Assembly: GCF_000429825.1 (NCBI RefSeq)
Contig: NZ_KE386963.1
Span: 1-38,998 of the forward strand
From: Cohnella thermotolerans DSM 17683
GTDB taxonomy: Bacteria > Bacillota > Bacilli > Paenibacillales > Paenibacillaceae
Length of the DNA: 38,998 bases
Direction of reading: 5' to 3'
Position 1 is the first letter of the stretch, and every line of letters begins with the position of its first letter. Below, in pieces: positions 1 to 7,913 of this stretch. The position numbers were made by a program, and so were the translations under genes. The notes beneath the pieces are model-generated. The model saw nothing but the letters and a program-made list of their open reading frames with translations. It did no database searches and had not been told where the DNA came from.

Positions 1-1
1 A

Positions 2-208
2 TTAAGCTTCCCGCCAAAGGGTAAGTAGAAATTTTCCAACAGATCTGCCATATCCCGATTCGGCACGAACACGTTCGCTCACTCCATCTGCAAGGTTTTT
101 TGCCAATTTTCTATGTTTTCCTTGCAGATAAATTCGACAAAAGTAGCTCAAATCCCTTGTGGAATAAGGATTTTTTGTTCGTTCAGCAAGCCCTATTATA
201 AAATCCAA
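2..208 (-). pseudogene. Downstream half of a stop-interrupted HEPN-like gene
   Basis: This 68-codon stretch continues, in the same reading frame, directly after the TGA at 209-211 that ends the preceding ORF. It opens with TTG immediately after that stop and has no ribosome site of its own, so independent translation is doubtful. It contains R25 and H32 (R-x6-H), spacing compatible with the R-x4-6-H catalytic motif of HEPN RNases. I infer that it was the C-terminal half of one protein of about 205-213 residues. The alternatives are a genuine stop followed by open sequence by chance, or a sequencing error. Base composition is AT-rich at first and closer to the GC-rich chromosome near the window edge. 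Confidence 0.4.
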
Positions 209-619
209 TCAATCATTCAGAAAATTCTTAACATTATCCTCTTGAAATTGTTTTAACTGGTTTACAACATCCTCATAATTACATACATTTTCAGCCCTAA
301 TTACCCAGTTTCGTTTATTCCTTCGAACTCCTTTTACCTTCCATAATCTAAATAAAAACCATGGGATTTGAAGGAGCAGATCGAAACATCCATTATAATC
401 GATTAATGCATGTCTTATATGAGTTCGAGATATAATATTTAAAAGTCTCTCATCTCCAATCTCATGTTCCCTTTTATCAGCATATGTAAGTGATAATTGG
501 GCATCCCCCAATGTTTGCAAAAAATCCCGCGTTTTCATTATTGCAAGTCTTACGTCAAACCCTTGCAATTCCATGTACAATTCTGCTTCTTGATACGGCC
601 TCGGAATTTCCTTAATCAA
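209..619 (-). CDS. HEPN-like (Cthe_2314-type?) protein, N-terminal part
   Basis: This AT-rich ORF of about 136 codons lies at the end of a three-gene minus-strand module, 37 bp after the 394-aa gene. I place the start at the TTG at 617-619 because a purine-rich GAGGGACGGGGGG lies just upstream; a longer TTG start at 643 has no ribosome site. The protein is helical, with a stretch reading RHALIDYNGCFDLLLQIPWF that resembles HEPN-superfamily proteins of the Cthe_2314 group (tentative recognition). It ends at TGA 209-211, but the frame stays open for another 68 codons. The function is unknown. HEPN proteins are commonly RNases or toxin components, which would suit an accessory module, but this is inference. 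Confidence 0.5.
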   Translation of the reverse strand: MIKEIPRPYQEAELYMELQGFDVRLAIMKTRDFLQTLGDAQLSLTYADKREHEIGDERLLNIISRTHIRHALIDYNGCFDLLLQIPWFLFRLWKVKGVRRNKRNWVIRAENVCNYEDVVNQLKQFQEDNVKNFLND

Positions 620-655
620 TTTAACCCCCCGTCCCTCTACCAAAATAACAAATTT

Positions 656-1840
656 TTATAAAGCGTTAATACCAATTAACATATACGTTACTGTTTCTTT
701 CCCAGTCAGGAGATTTGCCTCGGTTCTTTCCCGTATATTAGCTTCAACCTGTAGTGGTACTGTGAATTTGGTATTTCTTAACGATTCCGCTATTAACCCA
801 TAAATATGCTCGTCATTTTCAGTAATTAGATTGAATTTATTTCTTTTCACATTAATACCTACAAGTTCGCCCTTCACAGTTATTTGATGTTCCTCGATTC
901 TCACTTCTTCATTAATTGCTCTTATCGCCGTAGAAATATTCTCTTTATTAAGTCGTGAAACCATATGTTTTTCATTTGGAGAAGCCCATTCGGCTATTAA
1001 CTCAACATTTTCATTATCAAGCAATTTCAGAAACTCATAATAGATTTGAATTACTTTTAGATTTAGGTTATTTATCTTCTGTTTTAGTTCTTTAATATCC
1101 TTAGTTGAATCTAATAAATTCATAAAGGTTTCAAGCGCTCCAGACAATACTGTGTCACCAAATAAATCAGTTTGCGCTTCAGATTCAAGCCTAACTCCAA
1201 AAGAAGCAGCATAGAAACCGACAGCTTTCAGTTTACTTCTTTCACTTCTTTCTTTACCTAATTTATATCTTCCTGTTGCTTTATTTTGAAATGGAATAAA
1301 ATTCACCATGTCTTGTGTATAAAGTAATGCTGACCCTAAAACGTAAGCATCTATTTCATGCTCATGACTACTATTCGTATTTAAAGAAAGATCTAAAACA
1401 TCTCTCCTTGCTAACCGAGCTGAACGAATAATCTCTGTTTTTGCAGGAAGTAAAGAAAGATCATCGATCTCCTTGTCTGGTAATTCTACATAGGAATCTA
1501 TGTCGGGTAACTCATCTTCAATTATTGTTTGGACTAATCTTTTTTTGACTAATACTGCTCCGGTTCCTTTAGCTGGTGTAATAACTTCCCATACATATCC
1601 CTCTTCTGCATTCACAATGCATTCTCTTAATGAAATAAATCCTGTGCGTATTTGATTAAGACGTTTTTTACTGACAGGTACATAAAACCATGTATCTGAT
1701 TGAGGGGTGGTATCGATCCAATTGGTAACAAAAACTTGGCCCTCAGGATTTTCACAGGAAAAAACCTTAGGACCATCAATATATTCAAAAACTTCAAGTA
1801 CTTTTAGATCACCGATTGGAGTAGGCAGTCTATAATCCAT
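656..1840 (-). CDS. DUF6575-like protein of unknown function (394 aa)
   Basis: A 394-residue, AT-rich gene with an ATG start preceded by GAGGGG at 6 nt. The N-terminal ~110 residues (pattern 'FSCEN..GQ.FVTNW', 'WFYVPVSKKRLNQIRTG', 'SLREC...EEGYVWEV') match my memory of the DUF6575 family. The centre is helical and charged (residues about 150-290). The last ~100 residues look like a beta-rich small barrel ('ITVKGELVGINVKRNKFNL'). No catalytic motif, signal peptide or membrane segment is visible. It sits between the 128-aa gene (17-bp gap) and the HEPN-like gene, which suggests one transcript. The family name rests on recall, and no biochemical function can be given. Confidence 0.6.
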   Translation of the reverse strand: MDYRLPTPIGDLKVLEVFEYIDGPKVFSCENPEGQVFVTNWIDTTPQSDTWFYVPVSKKRLNQIRTGFISLRECIVNAEEGYVWEVITPAKGTGAVLVKKRLVQTIIEDELPDIDSYVELPDKEIDDLSLLPAKTEIIRSARLARRDVLDLSLNTNSSHEHEIDAYVLGSALLYTQDMVNFIPFQNKATGRYKLGKERSERSKLKAVGFYAASFGVRLESEAQTDLFGDTVLSGALETFMNLLDSTKDIKELKQKINNLNLKVIQIYYEFLKLLDNENVELIAEWASPNEKHMVSRLNKENISTAIRAINEEVRIEEHQITVKGELVGINVKRNKFNLITENDEHIYGLIAESLRNTKFTVPLQVEANIRERTEANLLTGKETVTYMLIGINAL

Positions 1841-1857
1841 ATTGAACCCCTCATTAA

Positions 1858-2244
1858 CTAAACCTTAAACAAGTGACTTACTTTTTGTCCCTTATAAAGC
1901 CACCAATCAACATGGGAAGAGAGTTTTGATTCAAGGACTACACCAGTATTCGCCTCAATTGGCCCTGCGGCGATAAACCCTCGTCGCTTATAAGCAGGAA
2001 TTTTATTCTTTTGTTTCTCTGCCTCTTCTTTATCTTTATAGACAGATACCGAAGAAGCTACACATTCTTTTCCTGGGGGATATTGTTTATTCGCTTCAAT
2101 GTGACTCAAGAAATCTTCATCTAATGGCGGATTATTTAGCGTTAATCTGTATACCGTTTCAATATTTTTTTCTTGGGCTTCTTGCGGCGGGCAATTTAAA
2201 ACCGGCATAGGGCTTTTATATAGGCTATTATTAGCAATTGTCAA
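1858..2244 (-). CDS. Hypothetical protein (128 aa), first gene of AT-rich module
   Basis: A small hydrophilic protein that I do not recognise. It starts at TTG (2242-2244) with a good AAGGAG site 9 nt upstream, so the gene is likely real. The middle is lysine/glutamate-rich ('KDKEEAEKQKNKIPAYKRRG'), and the C-terminal part contains two adjacent tryptophans in 'HVDWWLYKGQKVSHLFKV'. There are no membrane segments, signal peptide or metal motif. It is the promoter-proximal gene of the three-gene AT-rich module, just downstream of the palindrome at 2261-2300. A small first gene behind a palindrome could be an autoregulating antitoxin or an adaptor, but nothing in the sequence proves that. Confidence 0.6.
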   Translation of the reverse strand: MTIANNSLYKSPMPVLNCPPQEAQEKNIETVYRLTLNNPPLDEDFLSHIEANKQYPPGKECVASSVSVYKDKEEAEKQKNKIPAYKRRGFIAAGPIEANTGVVLESKLSSHVDWWLYKGQKVSHLFKV

Positions 2245-2260
2245 AAAGACCTACTCCTTA

Positions 2261-2300
2261 CAATAGACTCAGGAAAGGCTTCCTATAATTGAGTCTATTG
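2261..2300 (-). promoter_or_regulatory. Perfect 11-bp palindrome upstream of the AT-rich module
   Basis: CAATAGACTCA (2261-2271) is repeated perfectly inverted as TGAGTCTATTG (2290-2300), with an 18-bp centre that itself contains GGAA/TTCC arms. On the minus strand a -10-like TACAAT overlaps the distal arm, about 50 nt before the TTG start at 2244. The placement fits an operator for an autoregulated operon, or a hairpin in the 5' untranslated RNA. There is no U-run consistent with a simple terminator. No clear -35 is seen. Confidence 0.5.
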
Positions 2301-2409
2301 TACCAGAGGACATTATGAGTTTGATATAGAATTTTCCAACACTTCTTTGAACTCTATATAATATTTAGCGCTCTAACCTCTATTTTAAGTTCAAACCTTT
2401 CCTTTACCA

Positions 2410-2889
2410 TTACTTATGATACGGTTCACCCCGGTTTATCTTAAACGCCCGATAAACCTGCTCCAGCAGCAGCACCCGCATCAGCTGATGCGGGTAGGTC
2501 ATGCGCCCGAACGACAGCTTCTTGTCGGCGCGCGCTAACACGGCCGGCGACAGGCCGAGCGAGCCGCCGATGACGAAGGCGACGGAGCCACCGCCGTAGA
2601 CGGCCTGGCGCTCCAAGTGCGCGGCGAGCTGCTCGCTCGACCAGTTCTCGCCGTCGATGGCGAGCGCCACCACGTGTGCGTCCGGCTTCAGCGCCGCCAG
2701 GATGCGCTCGCCCTCGCGCACGCGCACCTGCTCCTCCTCCGCCGGGCTCATGGAGTCCGGCGCCTTCTCGTCCGGCAGCTCGCGGATGTCCAGCCGGGCG
2801 TAGGCGCCCAGCCTTTTCGCATATTCCGCCACGCCGTCCGACCAATACTTCTCCTTCAGCTTGCCTACGCATACGACCTGAATGTGCAT
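2410..2889 (-). CDS. rlmH: 23S rRNA (pseudouridine1915-N3)-methyltransferase RlmH
   Basis: This 159-aa SPOUT-class methyltransferase methylates pseudouridine 1915 in helix 69 of 23S rRNA on assembled ribosomes. Diagnostic features are the N-terminus [16 protein letters not shown], the SAM-binding '[11 protein letters not shown]' loop and the C-terminal '[20 protein letters not shown]' and 'RGEPYHK' segments typical of RlmH. The length is that of the family. The start is the ATG at 2887-2889, preceded by GGAGG; a longer in-frame extension to 3105 is not credible. The gene is GC-rich, so it marks the right boundary of the AT-rich island. In many Bacillota rlmH lies near the replication origin end of the chromosome beside htrA; that neighbour is absent here. 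Confidence 0.95.
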   Translation of the reverse strand: MHIQVVCVGKLKEKYWSDGVAEYAKRLGAYARLDIRELPDEKAPDSMSPAEEEQVRVREGERILAALKPDAHVVALAIDGENWSSEQLAAHLERQAVYGGGSVAFVIGGSLGLSPAVLARADKKLSFGRMTYPHQLMRVLLLEQVYRAFKINRGEPYHK

Positions 2890-3080
2890 GTTTCCAATGC
2901 CTCCGATGCTTTCCTTATGCTCACAGCTTATCCTATTGACCCGATTTACGCAAAGGAAAAGGCCCGTTGGCAGGCCACCATAACAGCGCTGTACGTCGGG
3001 CAACCGCTCGAGAGGACAAAACAAAAGCCAGAACGCCGAAGCGAAGGAACTGGGCAAGCAGTTGAAGGAACGGCGGCGCT

Positions 3081-3112
3081 TCAAAAAGGAAGAGCTCCCG
3101 CGCAAGGAGCTC
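3081..3112 (-). terminator. Rho-independent terminator (minus strand)
   Basis: A perfect 7-bp stem GAGCTCC/GGAGCTC (3092-3098, 3106-3112) with a 7-nt loop. Read on the minus strand it is followed by TTCCTTTTT, which suits the end of the MFS transporter transcript (gene ends at 3362). It is 250 nt past the stop codon, so another terminator may lie closer. Confidence 0.45.
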
Positions 3113-3113
3113 C

Positions 3114-3175
3114 CTCAAGTCTTTCTCAAGTCTTTCTCAAGCCTCAGTCAAGCCTCAGTCAAGCCTCAGTCAAGC
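3114..3175. repeat. Short 11-bp tandem repeats
   Basis: Two copies of CTCAAGTCTTT (3114-3124, 3125-3135) are followed, after CTCAAGC, by three exact copies of CTCAGTCAAGC (3143-3175). The two motifs are variants of one 11-bp unit built on 'CTCA..CAAG'. They lie between rlmH and the MFS transporter gene. The 2890-3361 interval otherwise holds no gene I recognise; the ORFs through it look like chance. Confidence 0.8.
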
Positions 3176-3361
3176 CTTTTCAAGCCTCATCCATTCCTCA
3201 TACATATAACAAATTCCCGTTTCGCCCAGCTGCCTTCTCGCCGCAGCCCGGCCCTCCCGGCCGAAGCGGCCGCTTCCAGCCCGATCGTGACGCCCCGGCG
3301 TTCGGCCTCTTGGGCCGGCTCCTCCGGCGCCTGCCGGGGCCTCGAAACTTGGGGCCGCCGT

Positions 3362-4681
3362 TCACACGGCGCTTTCCGCGGCCGGTTTATCGGCTTGGGG
3401 ACGCGTTCCGGGCTTCCTGACCCCCAGGACTTGAAGGCAGGTCAGAATCAGCATGAGGGCGAGGAATGCGATTCCCCAGGCAACGCTTCCTGTCGCATCG
3501 TTCAACAGCCCGATGGCATAGGGACCCACGAATCCACCGAAGTTGCCGACCGAATTGATAATTCCGATTCCTACGACGGCGGCTTCGGCCGATACGGTTG
3601 CGGACGTGAACGCCCAGTACGGGCCGGAGAAGCTGTACAGTCCCGCAGTCGCCACGCAGATCATGACAACCGATATGATCGGGCTTGGGGAGATCAGGAC
3701 GCCGACAAGGCCGATCGTTCCGAGCAGCGGTCCGAAGGCGGCATGGAATTTGCGCTCTCCCTTGCGGTCGGAATGCCGCCCGATCCAGACCATCGCCGCC
3801 GCTCCGCAAAGATAGGGGAGCATGGTGATCAGTCCGACCTGCGTGTCCGTCAGAACGTCGGACAGCGATTGAATAATCCGGGGCATCCAGAAGCTGATTC
3901 CGTACAGACCGACCACATAGGTCAAGTTGATCAGCGAAAATTTCCATACGATGCGATCTCGAAACACTTCTTTGAAGGACAGGCTTTTCGTAGTGGTCTT
4001 CTCCAACTCTTCCCTTCTAAGCTCGCCGATCAGCCAATCTTTCTCTTCGCGGCTCAGCCATTTGGCGTTCTCCGGCTTATCCTGCAAATAGAACAACGTG
4101 ACGATTCCCAGGATGATCGCGGGAATGCCCGCCAGGACAAAGAGCCAGCGCCATCCCGGGATGCCCGCCCAATGTACGTGCTGCACGATCCAAGTCGAGA
4201 CGGGAGCGCCTAAAGCGTTCGCCAGAGGAGGCGCCGTCATAAACAGGGCGACTGCGTTCGCCCGTTCTTTGGATCTGAACCAATACGTAATGTAAAGGAT
4301 CATGCCCGGGAAAAAGCCGGCTTCCGCGACCCCCAGCAAGAAACGCAGAATCGACAGATGGCCGGCGCTGTCGGCAAACGAGGTGATAGCGGTTACAAGA
4401 CCCCAAGTCAGAAGAATGCGGGCAATCCATTTGCGGGCTCCGAACCGATTGAGCAGAATGTTGCTGGGCACTTCGCAAAGGAAGTACCCGATGAAGAAAA
4501 TCCCGGAGATCAGGCCGAACACGCTGCTCGACAAATGCAGTTCCTCGTCCATGCCCCCCATGGAAGCATAGGTGATGCTGACGCGATCAAGGAAGGCGAT
4601 CAGGTAAGCGATAAACAAATAAGGAATAATGCGTATCGTTACTTTTCTCATCGTCTGTCTCTCTATGGATGCAACACTCAT
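3362..4681 (-). CDS. MFS transporter, anion:cation symporter (ACS) type
   Basis: A 439-aa twelve-helix major facilitator protein. The early 'YLIAFLDRVSITYA' segment, 'FIGYFLCEVPSNILLNRFGARKWI' and 'RFLLGVAEAGFFPGMILYITYWF' are the signature loops of the ACS family, which imports organic anions such as hexuronates, tartrate or phthalate by proton symport. The central cytoplasmic loop is charged (about residues 200-230). ATG start with AGGAGG 8 nt upstream. It follows the lyxose-isomerase-like gene by 32 bp on the same strand, so the two are probably co-transcribed and the substrate is likely a sugar or sugar acid. The exact substrate cannot be read from sequence. Confidence 0.85.
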   Translation of the reverse strand: MSVASIERQTMRKVTIRIIPYLFIAYLIAFLDRVSITYASMGGMDEELHLSSSVFGLISGIFFIGYFLCEVPSNILLNRFGARKWIARILLTWGLVTAITSFADSAGHLSILRFLLGVAEAGFFPGMILYITYWFRSKERANAVALFMTAPPLANALGAPVSTWIVQHVHWAGIPGWRWLFVLAGIPAIILGIVTLFYLQDKPENAKWLSREEKDWLIGELRREELEKTTTKSLSFKEVFRDRIVWKFSLINLTYVVGLYGISFWMPRIIQSLSDVLTDTQVGLITMLPYLCGAAAMVWIGRHSDRKGERKFHAAFGPLLGTIGLVGVLISPSPIISVVMICVATAGLYSFSGPYWAFTSATVSAEAAVVGIGIINSVGNFGGFVGPYAIGLLNDATGSVAWGIAFLALMLILTCLQVLGVRKPGTRPQADKPAAESAV

Positions 4682-4713
4682 CGGAATTTCCTCCTTTTAT
4701 ACTCCTGCCATCG

Positions 4714-5274
<561 letters not shown>

Positions 5275-5422
5275 TCATCTTGTTGCCATCATTGTAGGCT
5301 CCCCGCCCCGAACAACGCCATATCGAAAACGCACCTGTATTTATCCAAAATTCAGGTTGTTGCTGCCGGATCCGGCATTGGTGAATTTAAAGCAAATAAA
5401 CATGAATTTTCGATATAGCCGC

Positions 5423-5437
5423 ATGTAAGCGTTCCCT
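5423..5437 (+). promoter_or_regulatory. Candidate cre (CcpA) box
   Basis: ATGTAAGCGTTCCCT matches the catabolite-responsive consensus WTGNAANCGNWNNCW at all 15 positions. It lies 48 bp before the dehydrogenase start and within the divergent promoter region, so glucose repression of the sugar cluster is likely. Confidence 0.6.
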
Positions 5438-5484
5438 CTAAACTTGAGGCATCGACGAATTCTACAACTTAGGAGGTTTTTATT

Positions 5485-6522
5485 ATGGTGCGCAAGATGA
5501 CGGTTCCCCCGATGCAATTGGTTGAACACGACGGTCCCGGCACGCAATTGTGCGCGGTCATGGAAGATCAAGGAACCATTTCAATTAAGCGGGCTTACAT
5601 TCCAGAGCCGAAGGACGACGAAGTGAGGATCAAAGTCAAGTGGGTGGGCATCTGCGGAAGCGATTTGGAAGTTTACCGGGGAGCCCGCGAACCGGAGTTT
5701 CTGACTTACCCCACCCGTCTGGGGCACGAAGTGGCCGGCGTGATCGACCGGGTCGGAGCCAACGTTATCGGTTTGAAGGAAGGGGATCATGTCACCTTGC
5801 GGTATGTATGGGGAGCTTTCGCGGAATACGTATGCTGCAGTCCGTTCGCGGTCAAGGTGCTGCCCAAGGACTTCCCGCTGATCGAAGGCTCCCTGATCGA
5901 GATTCTGCCTCCGCTGATCCATACGGCGGAACGCGCCGAAATCTCGCCCCATAAGAACGTGCTCATTATGGGGCAAGGGGTCAGCGGCCTGGCCATGACG
6001 CAGGTCGTCAGTCTTTTCAGCCCGCGAAATCTTGTGGTTACCGACCTGTTCGATGAGAAGCTGGCGCTCGCCCGGAAGTACGGCGCGACGCACACTTACA
6101 AGCTCCCGTCGCCCGAGACGAGAACGATGGATATCGTCGGCCGGGACTTCCCCGACGGCTTCGATGTGGTCATCCCTTGTCTGCTCGAAGGCTCCGGCAT
6201 GGTGGACGCCATCGACGCGGCCGCGCAGAACGGCCGGATCGTGATGTACGGATGCATCGGCACGAGCCACAAGCCCATCGATTTCTTCAAAGTGCACAAG
6301 AAGCGCCTCGACATCCTGTCGACGGAACCGAAGCGCGACATCGACAACCGCCGGTATTTCGAAGAAGGTCTTCGGCTTGTCACGGAAGGCTTGGTCAATA
6401 CGAAAGAGACGATCACGCACATTTTCCCGCTGGAAAACATTCAGGAAGCGTTCAAGCTTCGCAACGAGCGGAGCGGAACTACCATTCACGTCATGATCGA
6501 TTGCGAGGTCAAGCGCTCTTGA
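5485..6522 (+). CDS. Zinc-type medium-chain sugar/polyol dehydrogenase
   Basis: A 345-aa medium-chain dehydrogenase/reductase that oxidises an alcohol or polyol with NAD(P). The catalytic zinc ligands are visible in 'GICGSDLEVY' (Cys) and 'RLGHEVAGVID' (His-Glu), residues about 56-84. The Rossmann site is present as 'VLIMGQGVSGLAMTQ', followed by an acidic 'VVTDLFDEKL' segment that favours NAD. The four-cysteine structural-zinc lobe seen in most relatives is absent: after 'GDHVTLRY' the chain goes straight to 'VWGAFAEYV'. ATG start with AGGAGG. Its stop overlaps the next gene (TGATG), so the two are translationally coupled. Context suggests a role in the same sugar pathway as the isomerase and transporter on the other strand. 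Confidence 0.8.
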   Translation: MVRKMTVPPMQLVEHDGPGTQLCAVMEDQGTISIKRAYIPEPKDDEVRIKVKWVGICGSDLEVYRGAREPEFLTYPTRLGHEVAGVIDRVGANVIGLKEGDHVTLRYVWGAFAEYVCCSPFAVKVLPKDFPLIEGSLIEILPPLIHTAERAEISPHKNVLIMGQGVSGLAMTQVVSLFSPRNLVVTDLFDEKLALARKYGATHTYKLPSPETRTMDIVGRDFPDGFDVVIPCLLEGSGMVDAIDAAAQNGRIVMYGCIGTSHKPIDFFKVHKKRLDILSTEPKRDIDNRRYFEEGLRLVTEGLVNTKETITHIFPLENIQEAFKLRNERSGTTIHVMIDCEVKRS

Positions 6523-6986
6523 TGCGGGAGACAGCGGGCGGCCTGAAGCAGATCCATTCGGACCGTCCGGATTGCTTCTACTGCAGCAAGAACGAGAAGC
6601 TGGACAGCCTGATGATCGAGGCTGCCGCTCTTCAAGTCTCGACGCTGTATGTGAACCGCGATCAGACGCATGGCGGACGGTGCATCGTCGCCTATCGCCG
6701 CCACGCGACGGAACTGTTCCAACTGGATCGGACGGAGCTGAGACTGTTTATGGAGGACGTCTCCCTGGCGGCCGAAGCGATCTACGGCGCATTTCGGCCG
6801 GACAAGATGAATTATGGCATCTACGGCGATCTCGTTCCCCATTTGCATGTTCATCTCGTTCCCAAATATAAGGGGACTGAGGAATGGGGAGAAGCGTTCG
6901 TAAACGCTCCTCCTTCCCGGAAGACATTGGATCCGGACGGATATCGGAAAATCGTGGAGATCATTCGGTCGCAGTTGAAGCGGTGA
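6522..6986 (+). CDS. HIT family hydrolase
   Basis: A 154-aa histidine-triad protein. The motif HLHVHLVP (His-x-His-x-His, about residues 109-116) is the catalytic loop of HIT nucleotide hydrolases/transferases, and a CFYC pair near residue 20 may bind zinc. Family members cleave nucleoside phosphoramidates or dinucleoside polyphosphates. The ATG start at 6522 overlaps the dehydrogenase stop (TGATG). A longer frame beginning inside the dehydrogenase is an artefact. The tight coupling implies co-expression with sugar metabolism, but the specific substrate is unknown. Confidence 0.85.
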   Translation: MRETAGGLKQIHSDRPDCFYCSKNEKLDSLMIEAAALQVSTLYVNRDQTHGGRCIVAYRRHATELFQLDRTELRLFMEDVSLAAEAIYGAFRPDKMNYGIYGDLVPHLHVHLVPKYKGTEEWGEAFVNAPPSRKTLDPDGYRKIVEIIRSQLKR

Positions 6987-6998
6987 CCGGACAGAATG

Positions 6999-7033
6999 CA
7001 GAGCCCCTGTTGTGTCAGGCTACAGGGGCTCTG
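6999..7033. terminator. Bidirectional hairpin between convergent genes
   Basis: A perfect 12-bp stem CAGAGCCCCTGT/ACAGGGGCTCTG with an 11-nt loop lies between the HIT gene and the convergent AraC gene; the right arm includes the last codons of the AraC gene. There is no strong T-run on either side, so termination is likely but not certain. Confidence 0.55.
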
Positions 7034-7913
7034 ATTCGTCTTCGGCATTTGTCGTAATCGTCGGCTGCGCTTCGATGCTGAAATCTTCCTCGAGAATGAT
7101 GTCTTTCCCGACGACGGTGCGCATTTGCTCGCGGATTTTGATCGGCGGCATGCCGAAGCGCTCCAGGCAGAGTCTGGAGAAATAGGGCGGGGTTAGCCCG
7201 ACCAGCTCCGCGATCTCCGAGACGGAGTAGGAAGTGAACTCCAGGTATTCCCTCGCCTTCTCCAGACGCAAAGATTGCAAATACTTCATGGGCGTGGTGC
7301 CCAGGTTGCGTTTGAACCGTTCGATGAGGTAGTGAGGATTGAAGTTGAAATGCTCGGCCATTTGTTCCAGACTGACTTTGGCGGACAAGTTCTGCTTCAG
7401 GTATTGAACCATCGGGAAGCTTTCCTCCGCTTCGCCGACCGGCGGAGTGAGCGGTTGGACGGCATGCGGGCTATCGTTATCGTATATCAAATCCAAGATG
7501 ATCGCTTTAAATCCGATGTCGATCCGAAAAGGCAGCAGAGGATGGGATTGCTTCAGGTTGTCGCTGGAGAGCCGGAACAGCTCCTTCAGCCGATCCAGAT
7601 GCCGGACCGGCACGCCTCCAGACCATTCCCGACTGGCCAGGCAGGCTTCCATTGGTTCCGCCATCGCGAATTTGACGTCGAACGTAATCGTATCTTCGGT
7701 AAAATGGAAGCCATGCGCGATCCCTTTGTTAAACAGATAACAATGATTGGAGAGCACGGGGTACGATTGTCCTTCTATTTCAATGGTGCCTTGTCCGTCG
7801 ATGATTTGAAGAAGCTGGTAGAAGTCGTGGGAGTGCTTCCTGATCCCGCTGTTTCGGGAATAGTCCACACGTGCGAGCCACAACACCTGCAGTTGGCTGT
7901 CTCTCCATTTCAT
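7020..7913 (-). CDS. AraC family transcriptional regulator
   Basis: A 297-aa AraC/XylS activator. The N-terminal cupin-like sensor ('KHSHDFYQLLQIIDGQG', about residues 27-43) is followed by two helix-turn-helix units at about residues 175-265 ('SLEQMAEHFNFNPHYLIERF' and 'SVSEIAELVGLTPPYFSRL'). A tail of about 35 residues extends beyond the usual end. ATG at 7911-7913; a TTG one codon earlier has slightly better spacing from a GAGAGG site. It is convergent with the dehydrogenase-HIT pair and next to the isomerase/transporter cluster, so it is the obvious candidate regulator of those genes. Ligand unknown. Confidence 0.85.
   Translation of the reverse strand: MKWRDSQLQVLWLARVDYSRNSGIRKHSHDFYQLLQIIDGQGTIEIEGQSYPVLSNHCYLFNKGIAHGFHFTEDTITFDVKFAMAEPMEACLASREWSGGVPVRHLDRLKELFRLSSDNLKQSHPLLPFRIDIGFKAIILDLIYDNDSPHAVQPLTPPVGEAEESFPMVQYLKQNLSAKVSLEQMAEHFNFNPHYLIERFKRNLGTTPMKYLQSLRLEKAREYLEFTSYSVSEIAELVGLTPPYFSRLCLERFGMPPIKIREQMRTVVGKDIILEEDFSIEAQPTITTNAEDESEPL

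Noticed and set aside
50..75. Sequence resembling a cDNA-library adaptor (GATTCGGCACGA)
   Set aside because: The match is short, lacks the preceding EcoRI site in full and continues in an open frame; coincidence is more likely than contamination.
2933..3118. 61-codon minus-strand ORF between rlmH and the MFS gene
   Set aside because: It covers the terminator hairpin, resembles no family I know and lacks a ribosome site.
3114..3175. CRISPR-like array
   Set aside because: The units are 11 bp, directly adjacent and without spacers.
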